NCBI GenBank assembly: GCA_019925105.1
Contig: JAHGAU010000003.1
Location: 1,302,001-1,366,000, forward strand
Reading direction: 5' to 3'
Length of the DNA stretch: 64,000 bases
Source: Niebla homalea
Taxonomy: Eukaryota > Ascomycota > Lecanoromycetes > Lecanorales > Ramalinaceae
This document shows, in pieces, positions 1-10,540 of this stretch. The notes under the pieces were generated by a model, which worked only from the letters and a program-made list of their open reading frames with translations, had not been told where the DNA came from and did no database searches. Each line of letters begins with the position of its first letter. Within the stretch, counting starts at the first letter, position 1. Both the position numbers and the translations under genes were made by a program.

Positions 1-1572
1 GTCTCGAGGAAGCGCCTTTTGAGTATTACTTACAGAGCGACTGTGCATAAGGCTCTTGATTGCCTTCGAGATCGACTGCGCCCACGACCACTAGTGGTAT
101 CGCCAGGCTCGTACGCAAGATAGCCGGCGGTTGTGTGATAACTTTGTTGCTGCCACCATCTCCACTTGGGACGACAATGACGCCGTTGTGCTGATGGATA
201 ACTTTGATCATGGAAATGACTTCGGACCACATCGGGTCTGCCACCAGCTGCGCCGGGGTCAACGGCGGACCTCCAAAAGTGTAGGGCCAGACGATGACAG
301 CATTCCGTATAGATGCCAGACCAGATCGGACTGCCAGCTCGTGAGCGATCGTCGCCATTGCCCAGATATGGTCGCCAAGGCTTAGTCCGACCTTGACCAT
401 GTTGACCCTCATATTTTTGGAAGCGCCGAACGTGGTCCCCCCTGCTTTGGAGGCAACGCAGGTACCGCGCTCTTGCGTACTTGCATCAGCTCTAACTCTG
501 GCGGCAGAAGGCGCAAAAAACCAGGTTTGCCTTTGTTCCGAAATGTCCTATTTGACAAATCAGCAGCATCCAGAGGATCACGATAAGACTGCATACCAGG
601 CTAGTCGGAGTGGCTCCGCTACCAATGACGAATAGAGGTGTAAAATGGGTTGGATACACTTTGTACTTATAGCACTGGTTTGTGAAGACTGACCGTCCCG
701 GGGCCAACTTCAAAGGACGTAATCAGCTGAGGTGAATGGACAATGGGTACCCACAAAGGGCCTCATGACCCACCGATATCGATTTAAGATCCAGAGGCGC
801 ATCTTCCTGGCAGATTGTTTCGGCAGCGTCCACATTGGTCTCCAGTGTTAACGCAGTAACGTTCGTAGGGGGGTTCCGGGGGACATCTTGATTTTGGCCA
901 AGGAAGACCACGGAGTCAGCAATGCTTGATAGGGTATGCAACCCCAAGGACACTGACAAAATCGGGTGAAATGGCAACTCAGCAACACTTTACCCGATGC
1001 GAAACTCTCGAGACATCAATGCAAATGGAAGGAACGTCTCCGAGCTCTACTCACCTGACATCGAGGTCAAATTTGCAAGATCAGCAGGAGCCATTGAACT
1101 TGTCTCCTCCATGAGAGGGAGGTTTGCGGTTATAGATGCCTAGGATGGAGTGTCGGTCACGTCCAAGAATTGTTCCGCTACTCGGCAATCGACTGAAGGG
1201 AGAGGGCCAAACCTGAGGATTGCTCTGCTTAAAGCTAGCTAGCTCGCTCAGAGTCATATTGACGAGCCAGAAACGATAGCTGATGCCGGGGAAAGATAAT
1301 TCCTGGCGTCTATCCTCCGGTACCAGAGAGGGTAGGAAAGCATCGACAGCTTTGTTAACAGCATCATTGGTCGAGTTGTATATGACATATTGCTGCAATG
1401 AATTAAGGTTCGCCGCATTGGCTGTGGTTGTCCCATTGACTTGTTCCATTGTTAGGGGTGAGCCATTTCCAACTGATGTCACCGCCGACGAGCATCTCAG
1501 ATGGAGAAGACTCCATATCATGAAAAAAATCCTGCCGTAAAGAAGGGCGTGCATCTTTATCATCACATGCAT
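1..1572 (-). pseudogene. Subtilisin-like serine protease (S8), 3' end outside window, probably inactive
   Basis: Runs right to left and leaves the window at the left edge. The 5' ORF (from ATG 1572, stop at 1081) has a hydrophobic leader and an S8 propeptide-like stretch (QYVIYNSTNDAVNKA). A clean exon at 547-34 carries RGTCVASKAGGTTFGASKN, the segment that normally contains the catalytic His as HGT, then GVIVVPSGDGG. It ends in a GTAAGT donor at 33. A 49 bp intron (596-548, GTATGC..ATAG) joins it in phase to an exon ending FVIGSGATPTSL, where active relatives have D-S-G. So catalytic Asp reads Gly and His reads Arg, each explainable by one transition. The 5' ORF also stops at TGA 1081, while the next frame continues toward a good GTGAGT donor near 1054, suggesting a frameshift. 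The Ser region lies outside. A secreted pseudoprotease with unusual introns is the alternative; a pseudogene is more likely. Confidence 0.6.
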
Positions 1573-2596
1573 GAAACGTCTATTGAGAACAAAACGCGTG
1601 GACAGTACGGCTGGGATTTCCACCAGTAAAGCAGAACATCACATTGGTCATCCCAGATACTTATCACCAGTCATATCCGCAGAGAGACTTGACTCAAACA
1701 ATGAGTAAGAATATTGCCGCATAATGTTTGTGGTTGCCGCCACACGCGAGACACAAAGAGCTTGTATGTGGACATACGGAAAAGAAGCAAACCTCATTGC
1801 AAGAGCTCGAAAGCTGGGCAAGGCGTGATACAAGAGCAGGTGATGGAGAGAGATGTCCGTCTTGGATGATTGCATTGAGAAGTTGGTGCACATATCGCAT
1901 AACGAGTGCCGTCCACAAAGTGAGGCTATTCAGCCCTCGTAATCTATACGACGCTAAAGCTAGTTTTAGTCTGTCAGAAATTCCATTTGTGTTCAGTCTC
2001 TGTCTTTCAAGGTTTGATGGCCACAAGACCTTGAACATGTGTACACATAGTGATTGGATATGACCAATTATGATCAATAAAGGGCTACCATCAACCCGCG
2101 CCAGTCATAAGGCGCAGGTCGTCGAAAGAATATCGGAGGGGAGCGATCAGCATACCTACCCAGTCCCACAAGCCATTGATCGATGTTCCATCACAGCCCC
2201 CTCCTCGCCAGTTACTCGAGGGTGTCGTCCTTGTTGATAGTCTGAGCTTTGTATTGCCTTGGAACGGTGTATCGATTCTTCACGCCAAGCTTACTCTGCT
2301 CAACAATGAGATAGGGACCCTTCCCTTTGTACCCCTTTCATAATGAAGATTCTCTGCAATGGCTTTCTCAACTGCTGAAAGAAGTTTAACATCGAGTAAA
2401 GGCTTTTCTGTGGGCTCCATTGACTAACAGAATACCGGTTGTCTTTGTGCTCGGTTTCTACAAGAATGCTTTTGCTCGCAGCACGGTCCAAGGGTCATTA
2501 TACCCATCATCTCTCCCATCGAGTCGTAATAGTCCTCGAAATCTCAAGTCTCGTTCTACAAATTGCATTACCATCCAAATAATTTAGGTCGACACA
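1573..2596. other. Intergenic, no gene recognised
   Basis: Open frames on both strands at 1694-2077 overlap and show no family features, no strong start and no linked exons. I see nothing supportable here. Confidence 0.5.
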
Positions 2597-2959
2597 ATGT
2601 GCCAAGTATCCGCTACCCGGTACTCGCGCTGCCAATGCGTGTGCAGATTTCGAGCTGAACAGTCATGCGAAGCCGGCTTCTCCTCCTCCCACCTATCTTG
2701 CAGAGACGGAAAGAATATCATCATGAAAGTCGCAGTCGCACCGCAGCCGATCTGCTTTCAATGTCATGACAAGATGCAGACTCTCCTCCGCGCGAAATAT
2801 ACAACCGAAGCGCAGGCGGTCTTCGAGTTGGGAAGGGTCGAGAAATGGACTGACGGGAAGATCAAAGGTGAGGTCAAGAGGAAGTTGGGGGTGGCATCAT
2901 CTGAATTAGCGAGGCTGGCCGTTGTTTGTGGCACTACCCTACCAGATCCACCCTCTTGA
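2597..2959 (+). CDS. Small cysteine-rich fungal protein, unknown function
   Basis: Single-exon ORF of 120 residues with an ATG start in good context (cacaATGtg). It opens MCQVSATRYSRCQC and has further Cys at about residues 16, 24 and 35, then a C-F-Q-C pair near 53-56. The C-terminal half is basic and probably helical (KGEVKRKLGVASSELARLA). Spaced Cys after an N-terminal Met-Cys is a pattern of many small uncharacterised ascomycete proteins that may bind zinc; this is a resemblance rather than a named family. There is no signal peptide, so a cytosolic or nuclear location is more likely than secretion. It stands alone, with no gene within 500 bp on either side. Confidence 0.55.
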   Translation: MCQVSATRYSRCQCVCRFRAEQSCEAGFSSSHLSCRDGKNIIMKVAVAPQPICFQCHDKMQTLLRAKYTTEAQAVFELGRVEKWTDGKIKGEVKRKLGVASSELARLAVVCGTTLPDPPS

Positions 2960-3484
2960 ACAAGTATGAAAAGCCTTTGATCATGGTAGCAGCTCTGAAA
3001 CTTTCTCTATCGAAAATAATAATGCCAGCTCATCTGTCCGCGTTTCCTTATGATCCATTCAACTTTGAGACCTTATAATAAAGTAACGGCCTGTCTCCTC
3101 GTTGACATCCGCTAATGAAATCTCGCAATACTCATGCACTGGATCAACTCACTGGTATGTTCGTGTGTCGCTTACGTTGGAGATGTTGTTTATAGGTAGA
3201 ACGGAAGAGTAATGGCTACCAATATTCAGACGAACCCCGGCAGAGCCATCAAAGATGAACATGAGTGCACCTTCTTATCTCTGAGGAGGAATGTGATGTC
3301 GCCTGGCCACCTTCTCGCCAGAAAATCCTTGGCGGTACAACAAAGATCAGAGAGCTTCCATTCGAGTTGAGTCAGGACAATGCTGTTGTTCTCCGTCTCT
3401 TTGTTCAAGTGTCTCACAAAAGCATGGTGTCAGAACCCTATATGTTCCATGCCTGCGGCCATCTCAAATCTTCTGACTGTCACC
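2960..3484. other. Intergenic upstream of kinase gene
   Basis: Presumed 3' flank of the Cys-rich gene and promoter of the kinase gene. The kinase frame is open upstream to 3380, where there is another ATG, but its extra residues look unlike protein. Nothing else supported. Confidence 0.4.
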
Positions 3485-5073
3485 ATGCCCCGTTCTGTCC
3501 AGCCTACCGCATCGAAGCAGCTATCGGGATTTGAAGCACTTCTCGAAGGAGCGGAGTCCATCTGGAGGTTTCTCAAGACCGCATCTAAAGCCATGACGCC
3601 AGCCCCCATCCTCGTCACGGAGCTTGCCGAAAGAAGAGATCTAGCATGCATTGCGAGACTCATTCAGTCACCGCTATCTCCGACACGCCCACTCACCCTG
3701 TTTCAAGATTTCCAGAACATAGTCGATGACTTCGCAGAGCTCCGTCATACGCAGCAAACCTCGGAAGAGTCTATGGATATTGTACAGGCCAAACATCAGC
3801 TGAAGGGGAAGCAAGAGTCTGATCCTGGCTGTAATCACTACAGCCCTTTCAAGTCTTCAAAGCGAGAGCGCCCTACCAAGTCGGCGAATCACGTGCCGAT
3901 GAATAACGAAGAAGGCGAGGATCTGTCGCAGGTCCAGCTTCTGCAGGCGCAGACAGTGCAACTACAGACAATCCCAGATGTTTTTTCCTGCCCAAAGGAG
4001 GACTACCCGACTAAGTTCATCCACCTCCGCAGCCTCAACAACGGCGCCGAGGGCATGTGCACGCTCGTCAAGCACAGAAGATCCCCTCAGCTCTTCGCCC
4101 TGAAGACCGTCTACGCTCCCTACACCCACAACGACCAGCCATACGAAGCTGCCATGCTCGACCAGCTGAAGTTGAACACCGCCCGCCATCCCAATATTAT
4201 AGGCATGGAAGCATTCCGCTACTTTGCTGAGCCTGATGGGCTTTATATCGCAGAATACTACATGCCTTACCTCCCCCTCGGGGACCTCAACGATTTCATG
4301 CTGAGCTTCGTCGACCGCAGCGAGAAGGTGCCGGAAGCCTTCATCTTCAAGGCCTTCCGCGACCTAGCCACGGCGGTCGAGTTCCTCCACCGAGGCTTCT
4401 ACTCGGGCCTGCCCGGTTTCTTGAAGACCGATCTTCCTGGACTTGTGCACCGGGACATCAAGCCCGAGAACATCTTGCTGAGGGATGACCCCTCGCGAGA
4501 GTTCTCCGTCACCAGGGGACTCCCGTTCCCGGATCTGGTGCTCAGTGATTTCGGACACGCGACGTTGGAGGAATTCACATACACACCCGCGGGAACGTAC
4601 TTGTGGCGCGCGCCGGTAAGTCTCGATCTCCAGACAACGTGTTTCTTCCCCTTTTCCATCCATATCCCAGAAACATCTTACATCGTACGAGGAACAATGC
4701 TGACCTCCGCCTTCTTCAACCTCAGGAAATGCCCCGCAACTGCCCCAAGGGCGACGTCTGGGGCGTGGGCTCCGTCATCCACTTCCTCGTCCATGGCTAC
4801 GCGCCCATTGGCTATCCGCCGCACCTGACGGAACTCAGCCAGCAACGGCTCTGGGATCGGAAGCCCGAAGCTCGCCGGCCGAATCTGAATGTCCGGCAGG
4901 CGGGCTACTCGGGCGAGCTGGCCGACTGCATGGTGTTGGCGTTGCGGATGGATGAAGGCAGGAGGCCGCATGCCAAAGTCCTGCTGCGAATGGTCGACCG
5001 GGCTTGGAAGCACGCGAGGGGCTGGTTTGATGATGGGAGGAGGGTCGGGTTGCCGCGGTGGGTGTATGGCTGA
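3485..5073 (+). CDS. Protein kinase (Ser/Thr type)
   Basis: Two exons, 3485-4615 and 4726-5073, joined across a 110 bp intron (GTAAGT..CTCAG) to give 492 residues; the join completes the APE motif. Kinase features in order: degenerate Gly loop (NNGAEGMC), ATP-binding Lys in FALK (about residue 207), helix-C Glu in YEAAMLDQL, catalytic HRDIKPENIL (His about 322), metal-binding DFG in SDFGHATLEEF (Asp about 355), APE, and GDVWGVGSVIHFLVHG. All key catalytic residues are present, so activity is expected on Ser/Thr. The first ~170 residues are variable and lack a known domain. I chose ATG 3485 for its CACCATG context; ATG 3380 in the same frame is possible. The DFG-plus-His and long insert between helices D and E (YSGLPGFLKTDLPG) resemble lineage-expanded fungal kinases rather than a named conserved one. 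Confidence 0.85.
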
Positions 5074-5965
5074 TTGCTTGATTACGATATTTTCCTTAAA
5101 GCATTCGGATTGAGAAAATAATGGTTTGGGCGAGCCGTGTAATAGAATGTGTGTTCTCATTCTGGTTCAATCCACAAATGGATCCTTGTTTGATTGACTT
5201 TAGTCGTTTCCAAGCTTGGATCGTAAACCGTGTTTCCTTTAATCCAATCTTCCCCTTAGTCCAGCCGCTTCTTCATTGCCCATGCCGACATTTCCAGACC
5301 ATCCACGTAGATCCATGTCGCGCGACTGACCTGACCCGCGCCGTCCTCAAATCAAGAGTCCCGCTCAACGAACCCACCCACTCCTGAATGCCAAGTAATG
5401 ATGAATTCCACGTGACGTTTCTTACGTGGAGAACACAGAGCTGGAGAAGAGCGGGCTTTGACTACTCCTTGCAGGATCTATGGGAGGAGGTAAGTAATAC
5501 GTACGTACGTTAGGTCCCCCCAACCCCCCTTTCTTTTGGCTGCATGTACGCCCCAAGGATCGTGTGTGATTTATGCATGGGTCAATGGGGAGGGCATGAC
5601 GAACGAACGGATGAGGTTGAAAGCCGGAATCCCTTGAGGGGAAGGATGCTCGCGCCTCTATTCCAACTACTGGGCCTTGGATAATATCGAATCTGCACTC
5701 TCATTCGCGTAATTACGGATTGGGTTGGATTGTAATGGAGTAGAGGGGCTGTGGATGCTTGAAAACCGAGGAAGGGCAATAAGCGCTGAAAAGTGATCGC
5801 CCTTGCCAGTCTGCAAAGAGCGCATCCATGCACAAGCTGGGTATGTGACAAGTTTTGTGATACTTTTGGATTATTAGACTTCGAAGCTTAGATACTCCTT
5901 CGCCAAGTGCACAATACCTAGTTCAAGGTCATTGCACATTTCATTTTCTGCGTGGCTCTTGACGA
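5074..5965. other. Intergenic between convergent genes
   Basis: Converging 3' flanks of the kinase and CHRD genes. It contains a short palindromic ACGT run (tacgtacgtacgt near 5498-5510). No gene seen. Confidence 0.4.
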
Positions 5966-6714
5966 TTAAGCGAGCTGGCCTCGGACAGCCCCTGGGACCG
6001 CCAGAGTCGAATGTACATCCGCCATGAAAGCAGACGGATCCTCCTCAATCTGCGCCACCTTGAATCCCGTACCAGTATCCTGGCCATTAGCTTTCAGACC
6101 GGTGGTGAAAGGCCCTTATTCGATGTACCACGTCAGTTCACAGGCATGGTGGTAAGAAAGACATGGGTAAATCAAATCCACATACCCCGGAGACATCCAA
6201 AGCTATACCTCACATCCCCATCACCCACGGGATTCGGGAACACCACCCTAGGTGGTCCATTCCTCCCCTTCGCAGCCTCATGCACGTGCGTGGACGTCCT
6301 TGCAGCAGACTGGTAATCCCCACGGAAACCTACGAGCTTGATGCTATAGCAGATCAAATCCAGGTCGGCATTGATGCCGAAATCGTAGAAACCCTGCGCA
6401 CCCTTGAGACCTCCCGTGAAAGTAGGGTTATCGCCGGTGCCGTTGACAACTTGGTCGGGGGTGGCAACAACGTGGTAGGTGGAAGTAAAGTTGAAGATTG
6501 AGGAGGCGCAGTTGGTGTTGGGGTAGAAGGGGAGGTTCTCGCCTGTGCCAGGAGGATACTCGTGGAGGACTCCTGTACCAGCTGGGTATTCGTGGAGCTG
6601 GCCGGTGCCATCTGGATAGTCGACATTGTCGAAATCTTGACGCTTCTCGATCGGGCTGCTGAGGAGGCAAGGTACGAACGCCGCAACCAGGGCGAAGGTA
6701 GCCGAGGTTTTCAT
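5966..6714 (-). CDS. Secreted CHRD-domain protein
   Basis: Two exons, 6714-6186 and 6114-5966, with a 71 bp intron (GTATGT..ATAAG; branch CTGAC) give 225 residues. ATG 6714 starts a typical signal peptide (MKTSATFALVAAFVPCLLS) followed by PIEKR, a probable Kex2-type cleavage site. Next come three tandem copies of a Y-P-x-G-T-G motif (about residues 33-60), then a CHRD (chordin-type) domain: TYHVVATPDQVVNGTG, GFYDFGINADLDLICY, THVHEAAKGRNGPP and a C-terminal ADVHSTLAVPGAVRGQL. The THVHEA motif is characteristic of the family. CHRD proteins are extracellular beta-rich proteins without a known enzyme activity; many fungi secrete small ones. The start at 6741 in the same frame is GTG and was discarded. 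Confidence 0.85.
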
Positions 6715-7990
6715 TGCTGGTTTGGGGCTTGGATTAATCACAATTTATGTGGTGATGTTGTAATGATGGTGATAGATATCAATGAAGATGTTGAGACGAA
6801 AGATACATTTGGAACGGGCAAATGCCCTTCTTCTATTTCCTGGCTGGGAATGGAGCCATGTATACCAAGCTGCCTATTCGGCATGGCTTTCGAGCCAAGT
6901 CGCCCAGAAGTCGATCCAGCAAGGTCGTCGTCATACGCTAGATTATGAAGTCAGAAAATATCATCCAAAAGTCTTGAGCGAAGCTGCAAGACGAGAGAGA
7001 ATCCGGCCAAATGTCCTCGCAATTGGGCTATGACCCCCGGCTGGCAAGTAACATCAAGGCTTTGTGGTCTATTGATCCAAAGCTCCGGAAGTCTTATCCT
7101 CATACATTTGCCACTGAGGAGAAGCCACTCGAAGGCTCCCGTCCTGGAGCCCAGAGCTGAAGCCAATGGAAGGAGGCAGCTTGAAAGTTCAGAATGTGGG
7201 GAAGCTTCAGCCAAGTGGCGATAGATAGCACCACATCGTCATCAGCCTTGTCTCTGGCTCAAAACGGCGACATGGGACTGAGAATGGCATAGCCATGGTG
7301 AAGCCAAGATCGAAATCTGGTTGTAAAAGGATTGGCAATCACTTGGCTTCAAGGTCATGGCGTTGCTGCGGCCAGCTTGGCGGTCGTTCAAGCGCGACAT
7401 GCCACGCGTTCGCTTCCTGGCAGTTGGTGCACCGCTGACCTTGTGATTTTCTGAATAGAGTTGTCCATCCAAGGCTGTGCTACATTGAGGCTTTGCAATC
7501 CGTGCGAAGGAATCAGGACGATCCGACTCAAGCCGATTTCAAGCTTGCCTTATTTTCTCACCGGCTTTACAGTGGTAATGCTTTCATGAGTAACTCACTT
7601 GAGACTTGTCTCCTGCCTGTCTTGATTCAAAAGAGTTAATTGATGGATGATGCAAATCACAATTGATTGGGTGACGGTGTTTCACTAGTCCCAAAGTGGT
7701 AGTACATACCTAATGCAAGCTCTTGGCTCCCTTTCTCCCCTAAGAGTGTCGTGTTGTGTCGAATGTAGATGTCGCCTGTAGCTGTATTGAATTCCCATAT
7801 ATCTGCAGCGCTTTACCTCCTTGGAATGTTGCTGGAGGTATCTTGGGCGAATTGAAAGTCCACTCAGCAGGTCGAAGAAGGCTTGTAGAGCGAGGAACTC
7901 GTGAAAGGACTGGATGGGTAAGAAACATGATTGGATGCCCGGCTCATCAATGGCGATAGAATGCTATGTCTGAGAACCGTGCCAAAGGAA
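6715..7990. other. Intergenic, no gene recognised
   Basis: About 1.3 kb with only short overlapping frames on both strands. It contains the promoter of the CHRD gene at its left end. Nothing else supported. Confidence 0.4.
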
Positions 7991-8790
7991 CACTTTCTTG
8001 CGCGGAGCCACCATGAACGAAGCAAGGCCATTCAGAAGAGAGAGGGTGATTGCAGAAAAAGAGAGGGCATTGGATTTGAGAATTGACTCATGGAAATCGA
8101 TTTCTATGTGAAAATACAAAAGCTTTCTCTCCGCCATCGTTCATTCTGTGGTGAGATTGAGAGGTACATCGTGTGAGGATGACCACTGCATTCGCACGCT
8201 TCTCAGAAAGACACTGTTTGCAGATTTTCGTAATCCTGAAAGTGGAACTAACAATTGAGTAGGGGTATCTTCAACCGGCCGCCACAGTGTACGCCGAGAA
8301 ATGAAGAAAAGTAGCCTCAAAGTGAGGCTGTATGAGAAGACCATTCACTATTCCTTGGATGCCCTGTTAATGTCTCGAGAAGATGGCCACCCTTATTCCT
8401 ACCTGATCTGAGGATTGAATCTCATGCTCTGAAGGGCGCTCCTCCTCTGAACGCTTTTACTTCGTCGCCTGAGCCCACCATATTCGGATCCTGTACCTTC
8501 ACCGACAAGCGTGTTCCACAAGTGAGTAGGGGTATCTTCAACAGGCCGCCGCAGTGTACGCCGAGAAAGGAAGAAAACTAGCCTCAGGCGAGGCTGCATG
8601 AGAAGACCATCTACCATCCCTTTGACGCCCTGTCAAGGTCCCTAGAAGATCCAAACCGTCACGTATCCCTGATCTCCGGACCAAACTCCATACTCTGAAT
8701 TGCGATCCTCCTCTGAACGCCCTTACTTCGTCGCCTCAGCCCACCATATTCGGGTCCTGTACCTTCGCCGATGAGCATGTTCCAGCGCTC
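7991..8790 (-). repeat. Tandem duplication (267 bp unit) of the 3' end of the Myb-like gene
   Basis: Two clear copies, 8257-8523 and 8524-8790, share long identical blocks, for example gagtaggggtatcttcaac at 8257 and 8524, and gtgtacgccgagaaa in each. The right copy contains the last ~44 codons of the functional gene plus ~135 bp downstream. The left copy still reads GGLRRRSKSVQRRS against GGLRRRSKGVQRRI in the gene. A third, worn copy lies to the left: a GLRKSANSVF-like reading about 264 bp further on keeps the spacing. Its left boundary is not sharp, so 7991 is approximate. Confidence 0.8.
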
Positions 8791-9576
8791 CCCAATGCTG
8801 TCTTTGTTGCCATTGACGCTCAGCTGATGGGAGACATCGTCCCAGTCGCTTTGCCGTAAACGGAGTTTGTTCAGTATCAGCTGTACTAGCGCAGTGTCGT
8901 CTGAAGCGGTCCAGTCCATGTCTACGTCCGGAGCCTCCTGGTCATCACCATCGCCGTACATCGAGCGCCTTGCACGACCCGAAGTGATCTGTGGAAGATT
9001 GAAGGGTAGAGGGCGCGAAGGTGTGACAAATCTCATATCCGGCTGCAGCTGAAATGGTGTGTGGGGTGGGGGAGTGTGAGGACTCGCTGGCAAGGCGTCG
9101 AAGTCTTTTTGGTCCAAGCCCATAGGGATCGACGGCGGACATTTGCGCTGGCGCTTGGGTGTGGATGGTCCGGATTCTTGCGTGGTATTCTCTTGATCAT
9201 GGGAAGGCCCGGCATCGTCGCTGAGAGCACGGCGACGCTTGCGCAAAGGTGTCTTTGGGATAGGCTTTGTGATTTTGTTATCCTTTCTACTCCTCTTGGA
9301 TGACACGACTAGGTGTGGGTTGAAACTGATGGGGCTGTCGAGATGTGGAGGAGGACGCATGATGGGAGCCGCCGTGGAAGGAAGAGAGGACTGCAGAAGG
9401 GACTGGAGGTTGCGACAGGTGCTCAGAATGCTCGAATTGGGTGAAGAGCACGCCGGCGCAATTGAAGGCGGTGGTGGTGGTGAAGATGTTCGTTGGGTAA
9501 ACTGGTATGGATCCTCAAAGCCGCCGTCCCAAGAGAAGCCAGTGTCCCAAGGGAAGCCAGCAGGAGGGAGCAACAT
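8659..9576 (-). CDS. Myb/SANT-like nuclear protein
   Basis: Single exon, 305 residues, ATG start at 9576. The N-terminal two thirds is disordered and Pro/Ser-rich, with two nuclear-localisation-type clusters (KRSRKDNK and LRKRRRALS) and a TPKRQRKCPPSIP motif. The C-terminal ~75 residues resemble a Myb/SANT fold: an acidic, Trp-bearing start (DMDWTASDDTALVQLIL), a central Trp (QSDWDDVSHQL) and a third helix with Trp (DSIGERWNML), followed by a basic tail. Tryptophan spacing is the main evidence. Such proteins bind DNA or histone tails; the target is unknown. Its last ~44 codons are within a tandem duplication, so extra copies of this tail lie just downstream. Confidence 0.65.
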   Translation of the reverse strand: MLLPPAGFPWDTGFSWDGGFEDPYQFTQRTSSPPPPPSIAPACSSPNSSILSTCRNLQSLLQSSLPSTAAPIMRPPPHLDSPISFNPHLVVSSKRSRKDNKITKPIPKTPLRKRRRALSDDAGPSHDQENTTQESGPSTPKRQRKCPPSIPMGLDQKDFDALPASPHTPPPHTPFQLQPDMRFVTPSRPLPFNLPQITSGRARRSMYGDGDDQEAPDVDMDWTASDDTALVQLILNKLRLRQSDWDDVSHQLSVNGNKDSIGERWNMLIGEGTGPEYGGLRRRSKGVQRRIAIQSMEFGPEIRDT

Positions 9577-10540
9577 GGTCGCGTTGGTCCTGTACGCCGT
9601 CTGGGTGTTGCAGCCTCAAGTGTCGGTGTGCGATTGTGAATGCGCCGGCAGCAATGGAGATTGCACTTTCGTCTGGATGGAGGCTTTGAGGTTGCCAATG
9701 AACTCAGGGAGGCATTGCGACTCAATTGCACCCAGTCTCGATATCAGAGTGAGGGGGAAAAATTAATGGGAAAATGCGACAAGGTATTGAGGCAGGAATT
9801 TGTGATGAGTCGATGAATACGGATTATTGGGAAAGACGCCGGGGGCACCGGGGGCAAGAGGATCAACGGGTCTTAGGCCAGTAGGGCGCTAAGAGTCACC
9901 CTAAATGTAACGCTAGTTCTCAGGCTTCCTGCTTCCGACAAGCACCACCAGACACGGCGTCTCAGGCTTATTGATTTACGGAATCATGCATTGTCTAATT
10001 CAATGACTAATCCTCCGGCAGCCAGTTGCACCTCGTCCCATGGTCCCAGGAAACACGATCTGCCCGATCTATCATCTATGAAGGCCACTTGCAGAGACTT
10101 TGTACTTGTTGCCTCATGACTTTCGGTCAATGTCATGATCCGTTGAGCAATTGCTTGGAGTCACCCAATTTGTGACCTGAGCTTACCTGAGCTTCCTGGA
10201 GAGGAGACCGACTCCTCATTGAATGTCGTCGTCAGCATGGTGAATTTTCCCAGTTACGGGAAATCAGAATGCAAAAGCACGAGGGCGCATCATGCAGGTC
10301 AAACGGTTACGGAAGGATGCCTTTAGCATGCCATTGGTGCCTGTTCTAATGCAACCACGTGTAACTCTCCCCTGCTTCCAGGCTATTATTCTCGTACCAC
10401 ACATGTATCGCTGGCGGCCTGGCGCACCTTTCGGGACCCTCCCCCCCTACACAGTTTATAAATATTTGATCCTGAAATCATCCATTGTCACAACTCAACA
10501 CGCGCTCCGGAACCAGCTGTCAGGAAAGCTCGAAGCCGAG
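9577..10540. other. Intergenic; promoter side of the Myb-like gene
   Basis: No gene recognised. A plus-strand frame begins at 10292 and runs into the decayed coding region described next, but its start has no family support. Confidence 0.4.

Noticed and set aside
1694..2077. 127-residue minus-strand ORF and overlapping plus-strand ORF
   Set aside because: Mutually antisense frames without family features or splice sites.
3226..3417. Minus-strand frame with GDITFLLRDKKVHSCSSLMA, resembling the start of a BTB domain
   Set aside because: Only one motif over ~20 residues, no downstream BTB helices, and the first codon is not in a convincing context.
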